64,000 bases of DNA from Ligula intestinalis (taxonomy: Eukaryota; Platyhelminthes; Cestoda; Diphyllobothriidea; Diphyllobothriidae), in assembly GCA_036362985.1 (NCBI GenBank), contig JAYGXS010000003.1, forward strand, positions 69,141,522 to 69,205,521. The letters are read 5' to 3'. Position numbers and translations under genes: made by a program. Below are positions 34,051 through 46,455 of the stretch, piece by piece. Positions within the stretch are counted from its first letter, which is position 1. Each line of letters begins with the position of its first letter. The notes under the pieces were generated by a model, which saw only the letters and a program-made list of their open reading frames with translations, searched no databases and was not told the origin of the DNA.

Positions 34051-35554
34051 TCTTATGCAAACTTTGGCACTTTAAATAACGACTGCTCTACCGTAGTGTA
34101 GGCCCATTGTTGCAGTTATTGGTGATTGGAGGTTTTTAAAGTCAACAAAGCTAAAGGAAGCAAACGATGTGATAGTAGAAATTAAAAAAGGCACTGATTT
34201 TAACATGCAAGCAAACTTGTGCAAAAGGATAATACCTGATTACTGATAAGATTTTATTTGACAAAGAGAGCATTTTCCCTATGCGGTCAGAATAACGATA
34301 TCTTTCTGATTATAAGCCAAAAATTCACAGAAATAGTTACAGGTCTGCATTAAAGATACCTCAGTTAAAATAGACGCGATATCTATGTAAAACATTAAAA
34401 GTTGTTTCAGGTCAAAACCTCTTACACTTTCAATGAATTCCGTGGTATCCCTATCGTTGTGACTCTAAATGATCCAGTTTTCACAATAGCTGTTCTACTA
34501 CGCCAGGTTTCTCATATTTATGAGTGAAAAATCCGGTTCGTCAAGTTTTTAGAGCTTCAAAGAAACATACAAAACTGGTGTACGTGTACTGACAGGTTAT
34601 GTTTGCTCATGAAGCCTTTCGTTGAGCGTCTTTTGAAATAGTCAATCAGATGTGTTGAAACATCATCAGTGAATTGCTTCTTCTTGTCTGCCTTTCAGCT
34701 TCTGTTATCTGTGTTTCGGACCAGGAAGGAAAAAACGTATGATAAAACGATAACGCTTCGATAAAGGCTTTATCGTTATGTGGATAAATGTTAACTTGGA
34801 AGACGTCAAGACGCCCTCTAGAATCAAATGTTTATTCCTCCACAGTTTAAAATTCTAAAATAATCACAACCACTTTAGCACGATGAGCAACTGAGAGCGA
34901 TGGCCCATGGCCCATGGTGTATTGATATTAGCTGACAACATATATATCAGAAATTTTCGTTTCAATATCCTTTATCTCTATTCTAAATAATGACAGTCTT
35001 CTGAAAAATTAAGTTAAACAAAAATTTGCGCACTATCAACCATCATCTGTAACACAACTCTTCATTCGTATGTTCAGCAGCTTTGCGTTTTGAAGATTTC
35101 CATAAGTTAACGTAATTAATCTTTCCTTGAAAGAAAACAAAAACATGCTAAATATAGACCGTAGCATCTTTCCAGAACATTTGAGTTCGTTAAACAAAAG
35201 GAATTAGATGAGATTTGCTACACATTAAATTCCGATTATCTGAAAGGAAATTTATTCCTTGATTATCAAATTGGAGGGTAAATATCCGACCTTAACGGTG
35301 CTTTTCAAAAAATCATTTAGTTTGAGGGCGTAGCCAACCCGACCGTATCTGAGGAAACTTTGAAAAAAAACAGGCGGAAATTTGTGCAAGGTAGCTGGCC
35401 TTTTAAGCATTAGTAAGAAGGATTGTAAGGTCTCATTAAACTTTTAGCATTGCAAATGTTTGATGGACGCGCCTCAAGTAAAAATGCTCCAGAAATAACT
35501 AATTGTTTGTTATTTGCCTGATTTATTCTGCAACCAAAGGCTTTAAAAGCGGTG
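34051..35554. other. intergenic sequence upstream of copy 2
   Basis: No exon or known element recognised. The promoter of copy 2, if any remains, would lie near the right end; no TATA or initiator can be singled out. Confidence 0.4.
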
Positions 35555-35695
35555 ATGTGCAATGAAACACCACTACTTGTCAAACTTGCAGACGTGAGAC
35601 GCTCCACGGCATCAGCTCTCATTCTGAGTTATTTTCTCCTTATGTTGGTTTTAAGCATCATAATGAGTATCCAAAGGATATGGACTTCGAAAAAT
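35555..35695 (+). pseudogene. copy 2 exon 1: start codon and first helix
   Basis: ATG at 35555 (gcggtgATGtgc) opens 47 codons: MCNETPLLVKLADV, then a helix (LILSYFLLMLVLSIIM) and SIQRIWTSKN, ending at donor gtaagt (35696). It matches DUR3 helix 1 followed by a basic R.QKRYT turn. An in-frame TGA lies 30-40 bases upstream, so this is the only start in the exon. Confidence 0.65.
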
Positions 35696-36172
35696 GTAAG
35701 TATTTATGCTAATATAATTGTGTAATTGCAGAAGGCTTGTATCACTAGGTGGACTGCTGAGTTTGTTCTAAAGATGACTTCGAATCTCCCCTTAGTCTTT
35801 TGGCACGTTTAAGGCCTTTATTTTTTAAGCGTTATGGAAGACATCAAATGTTTGAATAATGCAAGAGGTGGAAAGGTTGGCAATGCCCGAATCAATAAAA
35901 CAGGGACAATCAGAAACCATCAGCTGGAAAAAAGTTGCCTTATTGAGCAGGCTTGTATTTTCTGTTAAAAACATAGCTGCATAATAGGACAGTAAGCTAC
36001 TTAAATATATTGCCATTTAAATTGGGTTTGTGAAGGCATGAAACCATTAATAAGTTAGCGTGTGTGGATTCAGATTATGCAAAAGAATTTACTTTTAAAT
36101 ATCCAGAATTCAGAGAGTTATCATTCCTCGTCTACAGTACTATGAGTCGCATGTTTCCCCATTGTAGAAAAG

Positions 36173-36283
36173 GATCCAGTTGGATTTGAAGTATTGAAAA
36201 ATTTTGGAACAATGACTGTGGCCCTTACTGCGCCATTTACATGGGTAGCAGCGTTTTTCCGTAGTAGTGGCTTCGGGGTACGT
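36173..36283 (+). pseudogene. copy 2 exon 2: equivalent of the WTWAATLLQSS helix
   Basis: Acceptor gtagaaaag, donor gtaagt at 36284; 37 codons, phase 0 at both ends. Encodes DPVGFEVLKNFGTM, then VALTAPFTWVAAFFRSSGFGV. Aligns with DUR3 EEFxTASRSVxTG...SSWTWAATLLQSSxVAY without a gap. Confidence 0.8.
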
Positions 36284-36428
36284 GTAAGTAAGCATTCTAT
36301 AGGTAATCAACTATTATTCCTATAGCATGTTTCTAATAGCGTCTCCTATATTTGCTTACCCAACACAGTATCACCACCGCTGTAATCGCATTTATTCCGA
36401 ATCCTTTTCTGCTTTTAATCCACCGAAG

Positions 36429-36639
36429 TTTGGCCTATCCGGTCCGCTCTGGTTCGCCGCAAATTATATGTTCCCCTGCATCCTCTTCGCCCTCCTCTTC
36501 AAGCAATTAAGACGACGGGCACCGGGGGCACGAACCTTCCTTCAGGTGTCAAATGGCAGATTTGGGAAGACCGCGCATATTGTCCTCTGTGCTTTCACCC
36601 TCCTAAACAACTTTTCCGTCCTTGTTCTTTTGATCTCAA
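36429..36639 (+). pseudogene. copy 2 exon 3: YGISGPFWYAAG equivalent
   Basis: Acceptor atccaccgaag, donor gtacgt at 36640. Encodes FGLSGPLWFAANYMF, a helix, KQLRRRAPGARTFLQV, GRFGKTAHIVLCAF and a second helix. This is the most conserved DUR3 block in the window (YGISGPFWYAAG...LKRKAPxAHTFLEVxRxRYGxxxHxV). Confidence 0.87.
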
Positions 36640-37529
36640 GTACGTTTTAGCAAACGTTTACCTTTCTCTGCTGCTCTTTTCTATTTTTCTTTCTGTCAGC
36701 ATGGTTACAAATGACATCTTTCTGGCAAGAAATGCGGTACTTAGTTTGTCTTTGGACTTAAAAATTTTTAAGTATTTGGTAGGCTCAAGGTGACGACCAG
36801 CAGTAGAAAAGGGAAAATTAAGTATGAACAAACGTATAAGAGGCAACATCATGCCAGTATACATACGCAATCCCGCCTTAACTTAATTGTTTCCCTTTAT
36901 TTTTCTTGCCTTGACTTTAGAAACATTTCGGTAGTTTTTGCAAAATCCATGGCCTGTAGCCCATCACAGAAATATAAGTCGTTTCATATTTCGAGGATTT
37001 CGTGCGAGTTTTAAGGAGCACCATGGTTTGCCGTAAGGATAGATTTAATATTGGCAATATGGTTAAGTGTAGGGATAATTTTAGGCGGGGTTTGTCCTGA
37101 GAATACGACTAGGGATGAGTAAATAACTAGGGCAAGTTGGAGTTGGAGTTGGAAATATGACTATATACAACATTGCCAGTGCTGCAATAAACTTTCATGA
37201 CGATCAGCTGAGTTAATGAGTATTTTTAATAACACTTTAGTTTGGAAAACTGTCCCCTTAAATATAATTATGGAGTGAAATAGGCATTTTTTTGCTGAAT
37301 CATGAGCAAGTTTATGAAATAGAAATTTCCCATGCTATAAGACAGGACACAACTAAATTTTTTTTCATAATGTGGATTGTGCTATGGACAAACTCCAGAA
37401 TAGGTAGAAAAAAATGGAAAAAAGATCCCTTTCAGAACACAAAAAGTTCGAGGAATCGCATTTATTTTTCAAAACTTTTCAGATTCATATGCAAAAAAAT
37501 TTTTAAGGTATCCCCAGAAGTTTTTTTGC
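36640..37529 (+). other. intron of copy 2
   Basis: AT-rich; a small gttgga tandem at ~37138-37152. The exon expected here (…VGGLxATF) was not found. Confidence 0.45.
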
Positions 37530-38520
37530 ACAAAATACAGTAACAAAAAGTTTTGGTCGGATATTTTGCTTTACCGCACCGATATCCTTGCGCATAAGGA
37601 AAGTTTTTTTAATGTCTAAATAAAGGTAATCTAAAAAAGGCCTTGTGTAATGTAAGTCGGTTAGAAATACAGTTTTTTTATAAGCAGACAGAAGAATAAA
37701 AAGTGCTTCAAAAAAGTACCGTATATGTGGCCAGTTTTTCTGCATTCGCAAGTTCACAGCAGATTGTGGAATTAATCAACTAACAGGGAAGACAATCCAT
37801 TATAAAGAGACAAGTAATTCATTTCATCTTAAGTCAAACCGAATCGTTTACCTTCATCTAAACTAAGGGAATTGTCAAAAGTCTCCAATTTCATTGTGAC
37901 ACTACCTTGGAAAAAGTTAATGAACGCAACACTTTCTGAGGTGAATATGTAATTAAAGCACTATAAAAAGGTTTAACCGCTTGTGAAATGTGTCTTGATT
38001 AATAGTAGGAAAAACAATATTAGACTTCTGTTACAAATGTAGTCTATTCTCGACAATGTGGTTAACTGTTTCGAGGCATTCCTACGTATAAATAACATGG
38101 TTATTGTTATAAAAACTAAAATCAAACATACTTTCTTTCGATAAATCCTCTTTATATCTATCTTTTTTTTTTAATTTTGCTGTTAACCTCGAACAGAAGC
38201 GTAATTTAACAATTAATCAATGAAGACATTTAAAATAAAGCAAATAATTACGGTCTATATTCGACGATATTCAATAAATTATTAACCACTTAGAAACCAT
38301 TTTAACTTCAAAAAAGTTCTTTTTATAAAAGTAAATGGGTTACATTCACTCTTGAACGTAATGCAAAATTTACGTTTTTTTCTGATTGACAGCCATTTTT
38401 AACATTTCCGGAACTTGGGGTTTACAGAAAAATTGTTCTTTTTCTTAGAAGTTACTTAGTACTTCTTATAGTTCTTTTACTTACTTAATATGCGTAATTC
38501 TGCTTATTCTTATCTCTAAG
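37530..38520 (+). repeat. ~1 kb non-coding dispersed repeat
   Basis: Inverted relative to the copy at 13380-14420 and direct relative to the partial copy at 33340-34050. No protein frame, no obvious terminal repeats. Confidence 0.65.
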
Positions 38521-38785
38521 ATGTTTTTACTGTGTTCCCGGTGGTATGCGAGAAATAACTAAACCTTTCACATACCTAGACAAGTTTATTGCAGCGCTTA
38601 TCATAGTGTAATACTTAAACTTCCTAGATCTTTTCCGCTAAACCATCTAGGTTAGCGTTAGGGGTTTTTTATTCCATTGCCACTCCTGCCTTTTTCTGTC
38701 ATTTGACCTTCGCACGCGTGCTTCTTTTGCTCTTTTTCCTGTCTTCGCTTTGCCTAATAATCATTTCTTCGCTCAAACCGGCCAG

Positions 38786-38959
38786 TGCGCCTGCGCCATA
38801 ATTAACATCACAACTGTTATAATAATTATCGTCTATGTCATTCTCATCGATATCAGACGTGGTTTTTATTGGTGCATCTCATGTACTCCTGGTCTTAGCA
38901 TTTTCTCCTACAAAAGCGATGGATATAAGGGCTCTGACGGCACGTTCGTAGGATACGCA
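38786..38959 (+). pseudogene. copy 2 candidate exon between exons 3 and A
   Basis: 58 codons in phase 0 between ggccag and donor-like gtgaat. A helix AIINITTVIIIIVYVILI then YKSDGYKGSDGTFVGYA, comparable to DUR3 DY(I/V)HTVIIFI...GNxxGSYLTM. The match is weak in detail, but position and phase fit. Confidence 0.4.
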
Positions 38960-40497
38960 GTGAATGAAATTTTTAAAAATAAACTATAAAGTAGAAAAAT
39001 GTAGTTGAATTTGTTTCTCGCGGCCGCTGAGTATAAGTCGTTCCACATGTAAATTGAAGGTGCGCACGGCGCTTTGCGCTCCGGACTATCCTAGTCAAAC
39101 CCCAGAACGGTAATTTGGACCTCAGGTAAGTTGAAGTGGATGACCTCCTAACCAAAGTTTCTACTTTTTAGCAATTGCAATCAATGCGTATTTCGAAATC
39201 GGCTATTTCCGCATTATGTTAAACGGTAAGAGAGATTGGGAAAATGTACACATTACAATCAAAAACATTTCTTAATACAATAATATAAAGATTTATATAG
39301 CAGCCATTAAAGTGCATTCCATTGCTTATCCTAAATCCCACCCACGAAACGCTAATACACACGGTTTCCTTACGACAAAGTGTTTAAACTAGGGGTATAT
39401 GAGATGCAATACTTAAAATACCGTTGCCCTTTTTTTCTTTTTTGTCTTCTTTATTTGTGTTTAAAATCCAAATTAGCGTGTAAAGTGTCCTTGACGTCAA
39501 GCTCATCTCACCGCCAACAATCATGTTACTATCTAGCTCTCACAGTGTCTAATTACTTCTTCCATTTTTATGCTCTAAGGTTCAGTAATGCGGCATCAGA
39601 GTGCACATGGTAATATCAACTCATAGGCTCTGTATTCTTTATCATCTTCTTAAATACTTTGAAATTAACATTTACTACATTTAGGTTTTCGCTCCTGATC
39701 TTTATCCTATCATGCTGCTCTAAAAAAAAATTCAAGAAACAATATTAATATCAATTTCATACATTTACCATCAAGAGAATCATATGATTGTGCAGCCTGG
39801 CTACAAGCAATATTTTGATAGATTTATATATGGGAAATAAGTGTAAGCATGTCAAGTAATTGAGTAGTCAGTTCTTAAAAAGTAACATTTTCAGACATGG
39901 GAGTTACTCTTTATTTTAAAAGTATAATTGCAAATTTTTCAGGCCAAACGTCCTCAGTTCACTGTAAATAAAATAAGCGCACATAAACAATGCATAATGA
40001 CAGAACATGGAAATTGTGTTAATAGTTCGCAAAAACCGGGCAAAATTGAACATACTTTAAAATTGTGCTAGTATTCTGCGTTATCAGCCTTATTGCGTAA
40101 AAATCTCAGAAGAATATAATTACCATTCCAGAGATCGTGTCTACTTTTTCTTTACAAAAAACACCTAGAGCACGCATATTTGCTTTTATTGGGGTGAAAA
40201 TTCGTTGATAGTTGGCAAAATGGTCCGTCCGATGTATTTGTATAAAGACTACGTGCGAATGGAGAGCAGAAATCATTGGCAGCTCTGTTTCAGTAGCTCA
40301 TACCTACGGAAAAACAATAATTTTGGAACCGGTTTAACAATTCGCAATTTAAATTTAAGATAACCTTTTTGATAAATTCACTGTGGTAATCTTCTTTAGG
40401 AATAATGCAAGCTCACGTGCCACCCAACGATTAGTGCATTCAGTAGGTAAAATGTTTGCCTTAATGTTTCATTTAGAATTTAATGACACCTTTTTAG
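38960..40497 (+). other. copy 2 region where exons A-D are missing
   Basis: No counterpart of VVMDQSIW, SISSILTVDI, the Cys-rich loop or the FRAYEERL exon was found on either strand. Bases 39005-39165 are a GC-richer insert of unknown type. Confidence 0.55.
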
Positions 40498-40693
40498 GTA
40501 AATGCTAGAATCATTATTGAGGTGATCAGCAACGCTCTGGCTGGCGCTGTGGGAAGCGTTTTCTACGCTCTATTTCGGGGGAGATTTACTGCAGCAGCAA
40601 TTGTTGGCGGGTCTACACTCAGCGCTCTTCTGGCCATTTGCGTGTGGTCAGCCTTGTACGGTCAAATGCAAAGTCCCTTACTACCTTCAATCA
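40498..40693 (+). pseudogene. copy 2 exon E'
   Basis: Acceptor ctttttag. Reads VNARIIIEVISNALAGAVGS, VFYALFRGRFTAAAIVGGST and LSALLAICVW, closely parallel to exon E of copy 1 and open throughout. The donor is degraded: copy 1 has ctca|gtaagt, here atcaaaaagtattt. Confidence 0.85.
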
Positions 40694-41759
40694 AAAAGTA
40701 TTTTTTACTTGATTTCAGAGTCAACCATTGTCTTTAACTACTGTCAAGCTTGAAGACATGATTGGGAAAATTGACTTTGTTGCACGTACCTAGTCAGAAC
40801 TACTTTAACAATAATCAAAAACAGAAAAAGTGGATGTTTTAACCGCATTATTCATAGTTATTATAAAAATAGATCTGCACCATTCAGGCAGTGATATATT
40901 TTAAGCAGAAGTTCTAAGATGAATATTGCTTGCAGTCCATTGTCGGAAATAAAAAATAATATACGGATAGTAACTTTACTTGATAAAAAATAAGTTGACT
41001 GTTAATCAACAGGGTCGCGATCAAAAGTCAAAGTCCATGTTTTGCCCCAAACGAAATAAGATAGGACGCAATTCGAAGCGTCATAGTCTGAGTAAATTTA
41101 CATTGTTTTTTAATTATTTGGATGTTAACATAAACCTAATCTTAAGACAAACAAAGGAAAACTTTTTTCTGGAGATTCTTCGATAAAAAGTAAGTACAAA
41201 AGATCAAAAACCTAAACTTGAGTTTGTATGTTAGTATAAATTTAATAATTTTTACGCAGTTAAAATATCAATTAGCACTTAATTTTATTGGGCATTTTAT
41301 TTATCAATTTGCTGTTGCATTATCGGCAATCAGGAAATGGTACATTTTTTTTCAAAAAAGATACAAGCAGCTTGTCAGTTTTCGATGAGTGCACAAAACG
41401 AATGAAAGCAAAACGATGCTTCAAAAGGTAAATAAAATTCACCACGAAATTAATATTTTTTGTCCCATAAGAAGATCACTGCCCAAGAGCTCTGCGTGAA
41501 AATCTCTTGCTTATCGAATGGCATGCTCTCTTTAATATCAACGCATTTTGACTCGTCAATCATTGTTCCTATGATTCCTGGTGTATCTGAAAACTAGAAA
41601 ATACAAATATGCGTTCATATTTTGATATTTTACTAATCATATTTATAAATATAATTATAATTCAGGAAGTCAAGTTAAGCGTACAAACGTTTTCGATTAA
41701 TTCATTATCAAGCAATGCAGTTATATGAGGGAAGATGATTTCACGGCAGTTTTAGGCAA
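40694..41759 (+). other. intron E'-F' of copy 2, left part
   Basis: AT-rich; 41095-41205 resembles 12785-12890 of copy 1. Confidence 0.5.
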
Positions 41760-41764
41760 ACCAA

Positions 41765-42590
41765 ACATTAGTAGCAAGAGGCGAGAGAGGTGTAAAGGTA
41801 TCAAAGGGATCACATTTTTATCTTAATTGGGGACAAGATAAAGGGGGTGAACGGAGGAGTGGAAGGGGAAGGACTCCGACAATTAATTAATGTCGTCTAG
41901 TGGTCGTCATCTTGAGTTTCGTTGGAAGGTGTGAGGACGCAAGGTGTCAATGTCTTGTGACGGCGTTAGTGGTCTGCAAGACTCTACTGATGCAGGAGCT
42001 TAGAATGTGAGCTGGCACTTTATTGACGACTCTAAATACTTGGTGGACATCTACCTGATGACCGCTGTCTACCAAATGAGCGAGAGTCGCACTTAATATC
42101 GATTTTTCTTCCTTTAGTCACGAAGGGTGGTGCTCTCGTCTGCGCTTGGATAGCCGCTTTGTCGGTCGATCATTGTAACCTGCCTCACAGGAGCATGAGA
42201 GCTTGTAGACTCACATTAAAGTGGTCTGGAACGGCAGTCTATCCTTGCCTTCAAGGCGAAGGAGTGGAGTGCTTGAGAATACTAATATTAGCTTGGCTGC
42301 TGGATATTTACGTGCGATAGCAGTGTTCAATCGAAGCTGCTGAAGTTCGTTGGCTGGATCCCCCTGAAAAGGCAATGTAAGAAACAAGGTTTTCTTCCCA
42401 GCCGTTGGCAGTTGCAACTTTGGTGGACGTTCCTTTATTAACTTAATGATGAACTTATCGGGGAAGTAATTTTCTTGTAAGGTGTTTTTAATGAGTGTGC
42501 GTTCGTCATCTAGTGTCACTGGAGAAAATATTCTCCTAGCTCGATTCGTGAGGCAGCTGACTAGGCCTCGTTTCTGGCTTAGTGGCACAC
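41765..42590 (-). mobile_element. Penelope-like element, RT end plus GIY-YIG, decayed
   Basis: Minus strand: 42588-42211 encodes SQKRGLVSCLTNRARRI, ENYFPDKFIIKLIKERP, KTLFLTLPFQGDPANELQQ and LLRLEGKDRLPFQTTLM, the region between RT and endonuclease of PLEs (LTLPFKGD.....L...L......L...Y.T...L...LKDKLP). After a frame change it reads LSCSCEAGYNDRPTKRLS, KRRREHHPS, stop, AHLVDSGHQVDVHQVFRVV, the GIY-YIG part. It ends in the purine-rich 3' region (41770-41990). Inserted in intron E'-F' of copy 2, antisense. Confidence 0.85.
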
Positions 42591-42887
42591 AACTGTAGAA
42601 ATTAATGCATTGACCTGTCCGTGTTTTCTTACGAAATACACCTATATTTATTGTTCAATCAGGACTCCTACCAAGGACGACGTGCAGACTACGGATTGGG
42701 TTGCTGAAAACTTTCCTTAACTCTACCCTTCCTTATATTACTATATTGCCTGATAATAAATTAATCAAAAACGCTTGTTAGCCTAACTAAACTTCCTGGA
42801 AAATTATAATTATAAGTATTTTGATTCCTTAAATGCTTTCGCAAATTGTTTTGCTCGGAAATATTTAAATTCATTTGAAAGGCCTAG

Positions 42888-43065
42888 CACGCAAAGACGT
42901 ATTGATGATATCTGCGACGACCGGATTTTTGGCAGGGTTCATCTTGCCTGTCCTTATTGTGTTCTGCTCAAAACGCAATGACGACACAGAAGTACAGCGC
43001 AGTTGGCAGAGGCTTTTTGAAATGGACAACCCTCTGCGACACTGGGCGGCGGTCTTTAATTAGGA
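42888..43065 (+). pseudogene. copy 2 exon F'
   Basis: Acceptor ggcctag. Encodes LMISATTGFLAGFILPVLIV then SWQRLFEMDNPLRHWAAVFN, then TAG at 43063-43065, where copy 1 has the gtaag donor. The loss of the splice site turns the exon end into a stop. Confidence 0.85.
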
Positions 43066-44775
43066 AATATTTTTTCGGTCAAAATGCAAGGAAACTGGAG
43101 TTTACACATTGAAAGAACCGACATTCTGAATAAACATCTTCAACTAACATATTTCACAGTATTTTAATCATTAAGGTGTATTACTAGCACTCATTTAGCT
43201 AACAGTTACAAATTGAACCGGATTTTTTTATTTGCTCGTAAGCAGCCAGATAGCGTTGAAACTTTAATATTCATAAAAGGAGCCACAAAGAAGAGTAAAT
43301 TAAGTAAATTATGGAATAAGACTGCTGGAACTGTCGAGCGGGTCAACGTTAAACTTTAATATATAGGTGTTAGTTATCTTTCATGAGGGAACTTTACCAA
43401 CTTGCTTCTGCATTCCTCAAAAGAAGCTGCCATTTTGCAGGCTGTTGAGGATTCTAAGAATATAACTATATCTCAAAGGTATGCATAAATCAATGTATTG
43501 ACTGCATCTCGGTTTGTAGACACTGTTTCTGTCCAAGACAACATATAAGGCTTAAGAAAAAAGGGCAATTTTCCTGGCGTAATTGAAGAGGTTCACACAA
43601 AATAAATTTTAATCGAACACTCTCGATTCTATCTCTCGGGTTTATCATGATAGGAAATACCGTCGTTTAGATATATTGTATTATCCTTTAATGCCATAGT
43701 CTGTTCTACTGTTGCACTTCCATTTAAATTCGGCACATATTTCCAAAGATTGGCATAGGTTGCCGAGATTTGTTGAACGCGAAGGCGTAAGGATGACTCT
43801 TTTAATGCGCAAAATGCTTTAATACTAAATGGTCAAATGAGATATAATGTTTTACAACTAATTTGTATACGCTGTCGCACTGTTATGAAGCAACCTAATA
43901 TTTAAGTGCTTGTGTGCATATTTGAGCAGGGATGTCACACTATGTACATGTTTATTTGTGTTCAGTCTGATACGTTTTACATGGCTGGCCAGTAGAGCCA
44001 GGATAACACAGTAAGTAGGCTTCCTAAATTGATCTAGTTCCGAATGTGAAGCAAATCATTTTAGAATGGGAGAGTGCGGATTTGGCAGATTTAAATGTTT
44101 TGTTTGATCTACTTGTGAAAAAACTGAGGGACGCAATCCCACGAAAGCAAGTTTTAGGCCTTAGTCCAGCTAACGCTCTGTTCGATTATGGCTCCACGCT
44201 AGAAGCAGTGAGTTTAAACACCCTTGGCTCAAATTACCTGAATTTGCTACGATCAACAAAAATAGACCTGCTGTGACTCAGACCAGGCATATTCCCTGTG
44301 CTGTGTGTGATGGCTCTTAGCATTAGAAGTCCAGAAATGCATGAAATCGTGAAAATGTAATGTAAATAATCATCTTGCAGGTCATGGAAATTAATAAAGG
44401 AACACTGAGTCGAACGAAAGAAAAGCTCTCAGCCTGAGGTAGAAATATCATGAGAGCCTAATACCATGCTTCAAGTACACCTGATGTTGAAGAGAAGAAA
44501 GAGGTTCTTCGAAGTAGTACGTCGCTTTTTTGCCGCATTTTTAATTTGCACATTTATTTTCAGCTAACACACAATAAAAGTCGCTAAATTCTTTATTTAG
44601 ATGGCCAAAGCAGTTTAGATGCTGTTAATTTTTGACTTGACTAATCAAAGGTCTAACTTATAAATTCGAATAACCTTAATTTGCTAGTGTTCACCGTCGC
44701 AGTTTCTTGTTTGCAGCTCATTGCTTGCACATTCTAGCTATTCCCATTCTTTTATTGAAATATTTCTTCCTGAAG
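43066..44775 (+). other. intron F'-G' of copy 2
   Basis: AT-rich. A 76-codon frame at 44046-44276 (VKQIILEWESADLADLNVL...) looks more protein-like than its surroundings but matches nothing I know. The Merlin, PLE and ~1 kb repeats of the copy 1 intron are absent here. Confidence 0.45.
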
Positions 44776-44965
44776 TTTCTATCTGCCCTCCTACGACCCG
44801 AATACATACAGCACGCCAGGTCCAGAAGAGATTGGAAAAGTGATTTGCCATTCTTGGCTTTTCACGATTATCACAGCCTGTGTATTTCTTCTCGTCACAT
44901 TTGGACTGTGGCCTGGTGTTTGCTGCATAATGCCTTCTTTCAACCTTACCGCATTAAAAGTGTGG
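44776..44965 (+). pseudogene. copy 2 exon G'
   Basis: Acceptor ttcctgaag, donor gtagga. Open frame FYLPSYDPNTYSTPGPEEIG, KVICHSWLFTIITACVFLLV, TFGLWPGVCC and TALKVW, matching exon G of copy 1. No defect inside the exon. Confidence 0.85.
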
Positions 44966-45214
44966 GTAGGATATCGGCTCCACTTGTTAACATTTGCATC
45001 ATCTGATCCATATAAAATAGGCTTGCATAAGTTCATCCAGATAAAATCAACAACTCAGTTTACGTATTTGATGGAATCTAAATGGGTCACAATAAGATGT
45101 GTGTGTAAGCAAACAATATTTACGTATAAAATGACAGAGTACGGTTTTATTGTTCAGTAGTCCATTACTTATAGAACTGACATAGTTAAATTGGACTTGT
45201 TTTCGTTTAAAAAT

Positions 45215-45545
45215 ATGATGCACAAGGCCTTGCGGTCCAGATATTTTACCGTTCTTATCATATCCCAAAGAAGATGAAGAAGAATATAAAAGAACATGGA
45301 CCAAATTATATTGATACTGACGTCCAAACCACCAGCTAGGACACGAAATGCAAGCATGCACCGGCACAACTGGCGCAGGTAGTGCACTACTGTGGTGTAA
45401 TATGTGAGTTATAGATAATGCATCCAACCGGATTTCATCAATGACGTAATTTTTTGGGCAGCCAATTGGCTGGCTGGGCACCCAATCCTTAGTTTAGTTT
45501 GTTAATCGCAAAACCCAGTGGCCAGAAAATGAAACACACCAGCAG
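45215..45545. repeat. element shared with intron G-H of copy 1
   Basis: See 20600-21345: bases 45321-45540 match in direct orientation and 45225-45312 inverted. The frames here are not recognisable proteins. Confidence 0.55.
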
Positions 45546-46279
45546 CGATCGGCATATGTTTAGTGCCCTAAACATTATAATTTTAAATGAAAAAGCTCTC
45601 TTCTCATCCCTGTCCCTGTGTGCATGTAACTTTCTATTATCAACGGACATCAACGACGGTGTACAGTAATCAGCGAACGCAACTGTAGACTAAATCTGGT
45701 GGTAGAATTTTTTTAATTGACTTAATTGCTATCGGAACCGTTATGCTTTTCACAATAAATTCGAAAAAATAATGCGCAATCGTAAAATCACCGGTTTATA
45801 TGCACATTTGGAAGCACAGCATTTGTGCATAAATTGACTGTGGCACTTAAAGGACACCAACAAAATGTGGAGGAAATGCATTCTAACGTTGTTGTTCAAG
45901 ATGACTTGCCTACGTACTGGAAAGTGACCTTACGATCATAGGAACGCAAGCCTGAGAGGACCCCTGGTTGGTCAAAGGTAAGTAAATAATAGATTGAATA
46001 TAAATAGACTATCCACCTCCTGAAGGCTAATTTCCACAGACAAGCTGCCTATTTCCTAACCAGTTGCGAAATTTCGCCCCTGTAATACACCTTCTTAAGA
46101 ACTAAACTAATCCTTTCCTTCTTGGACGACTTAAATTTGGCCATCGCCATAATGCATATGTAAATCATAGCTTGAATTATGACAACTTGCGGTAACATGT
46201 TCATTTTAAATCAAAAATTTGACATTTTGATTGACAGTGAAGGTTAACAACTATCGGTTTTGAACATCCCTGCTTTTAG
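45546..46279 (+). other. intron G'-H' of copy 2, right part
   Basis: AT-rich, ends tgcttttag before H'. No gene seen. Confidence 0.45.
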
Positions 46280-46455
46280 ATCGGGAAAATAGTATTTTGA
46301 CTCCTGTTTTCTATGATCGACTGCATTTTATTACCTCTTCTGGGCTACTTGAAACCCTTCGAGACTTGCTATTGACGAAAGAGAACGGCGGAACTGATAT
46401 CCATGGCGTCAGATCTCCCTACCACCGAGTGTGTCGTCAGTTCAGATAGCCTGGA
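46280..46455 (+). pseudogene. copy 2 exon H' with two stops
   Basis: Same length as exon H (176 bases) and same splice sites. Reads IGKIVF, TGA (46298), LLFSMIDCILLPLLGYLKPF, ETCY, TGA (46373), RKRTAELISMASDLPTTECV. The stops show that a full-length protein cannot be made. Confidence 0.88.

Noticed and set aside
44791..45481. Minus-strand frames of 81, 72 and 144 codons around exon G'
   Set aside because: Antisense of an exon and of a shared repeat; no protein features.
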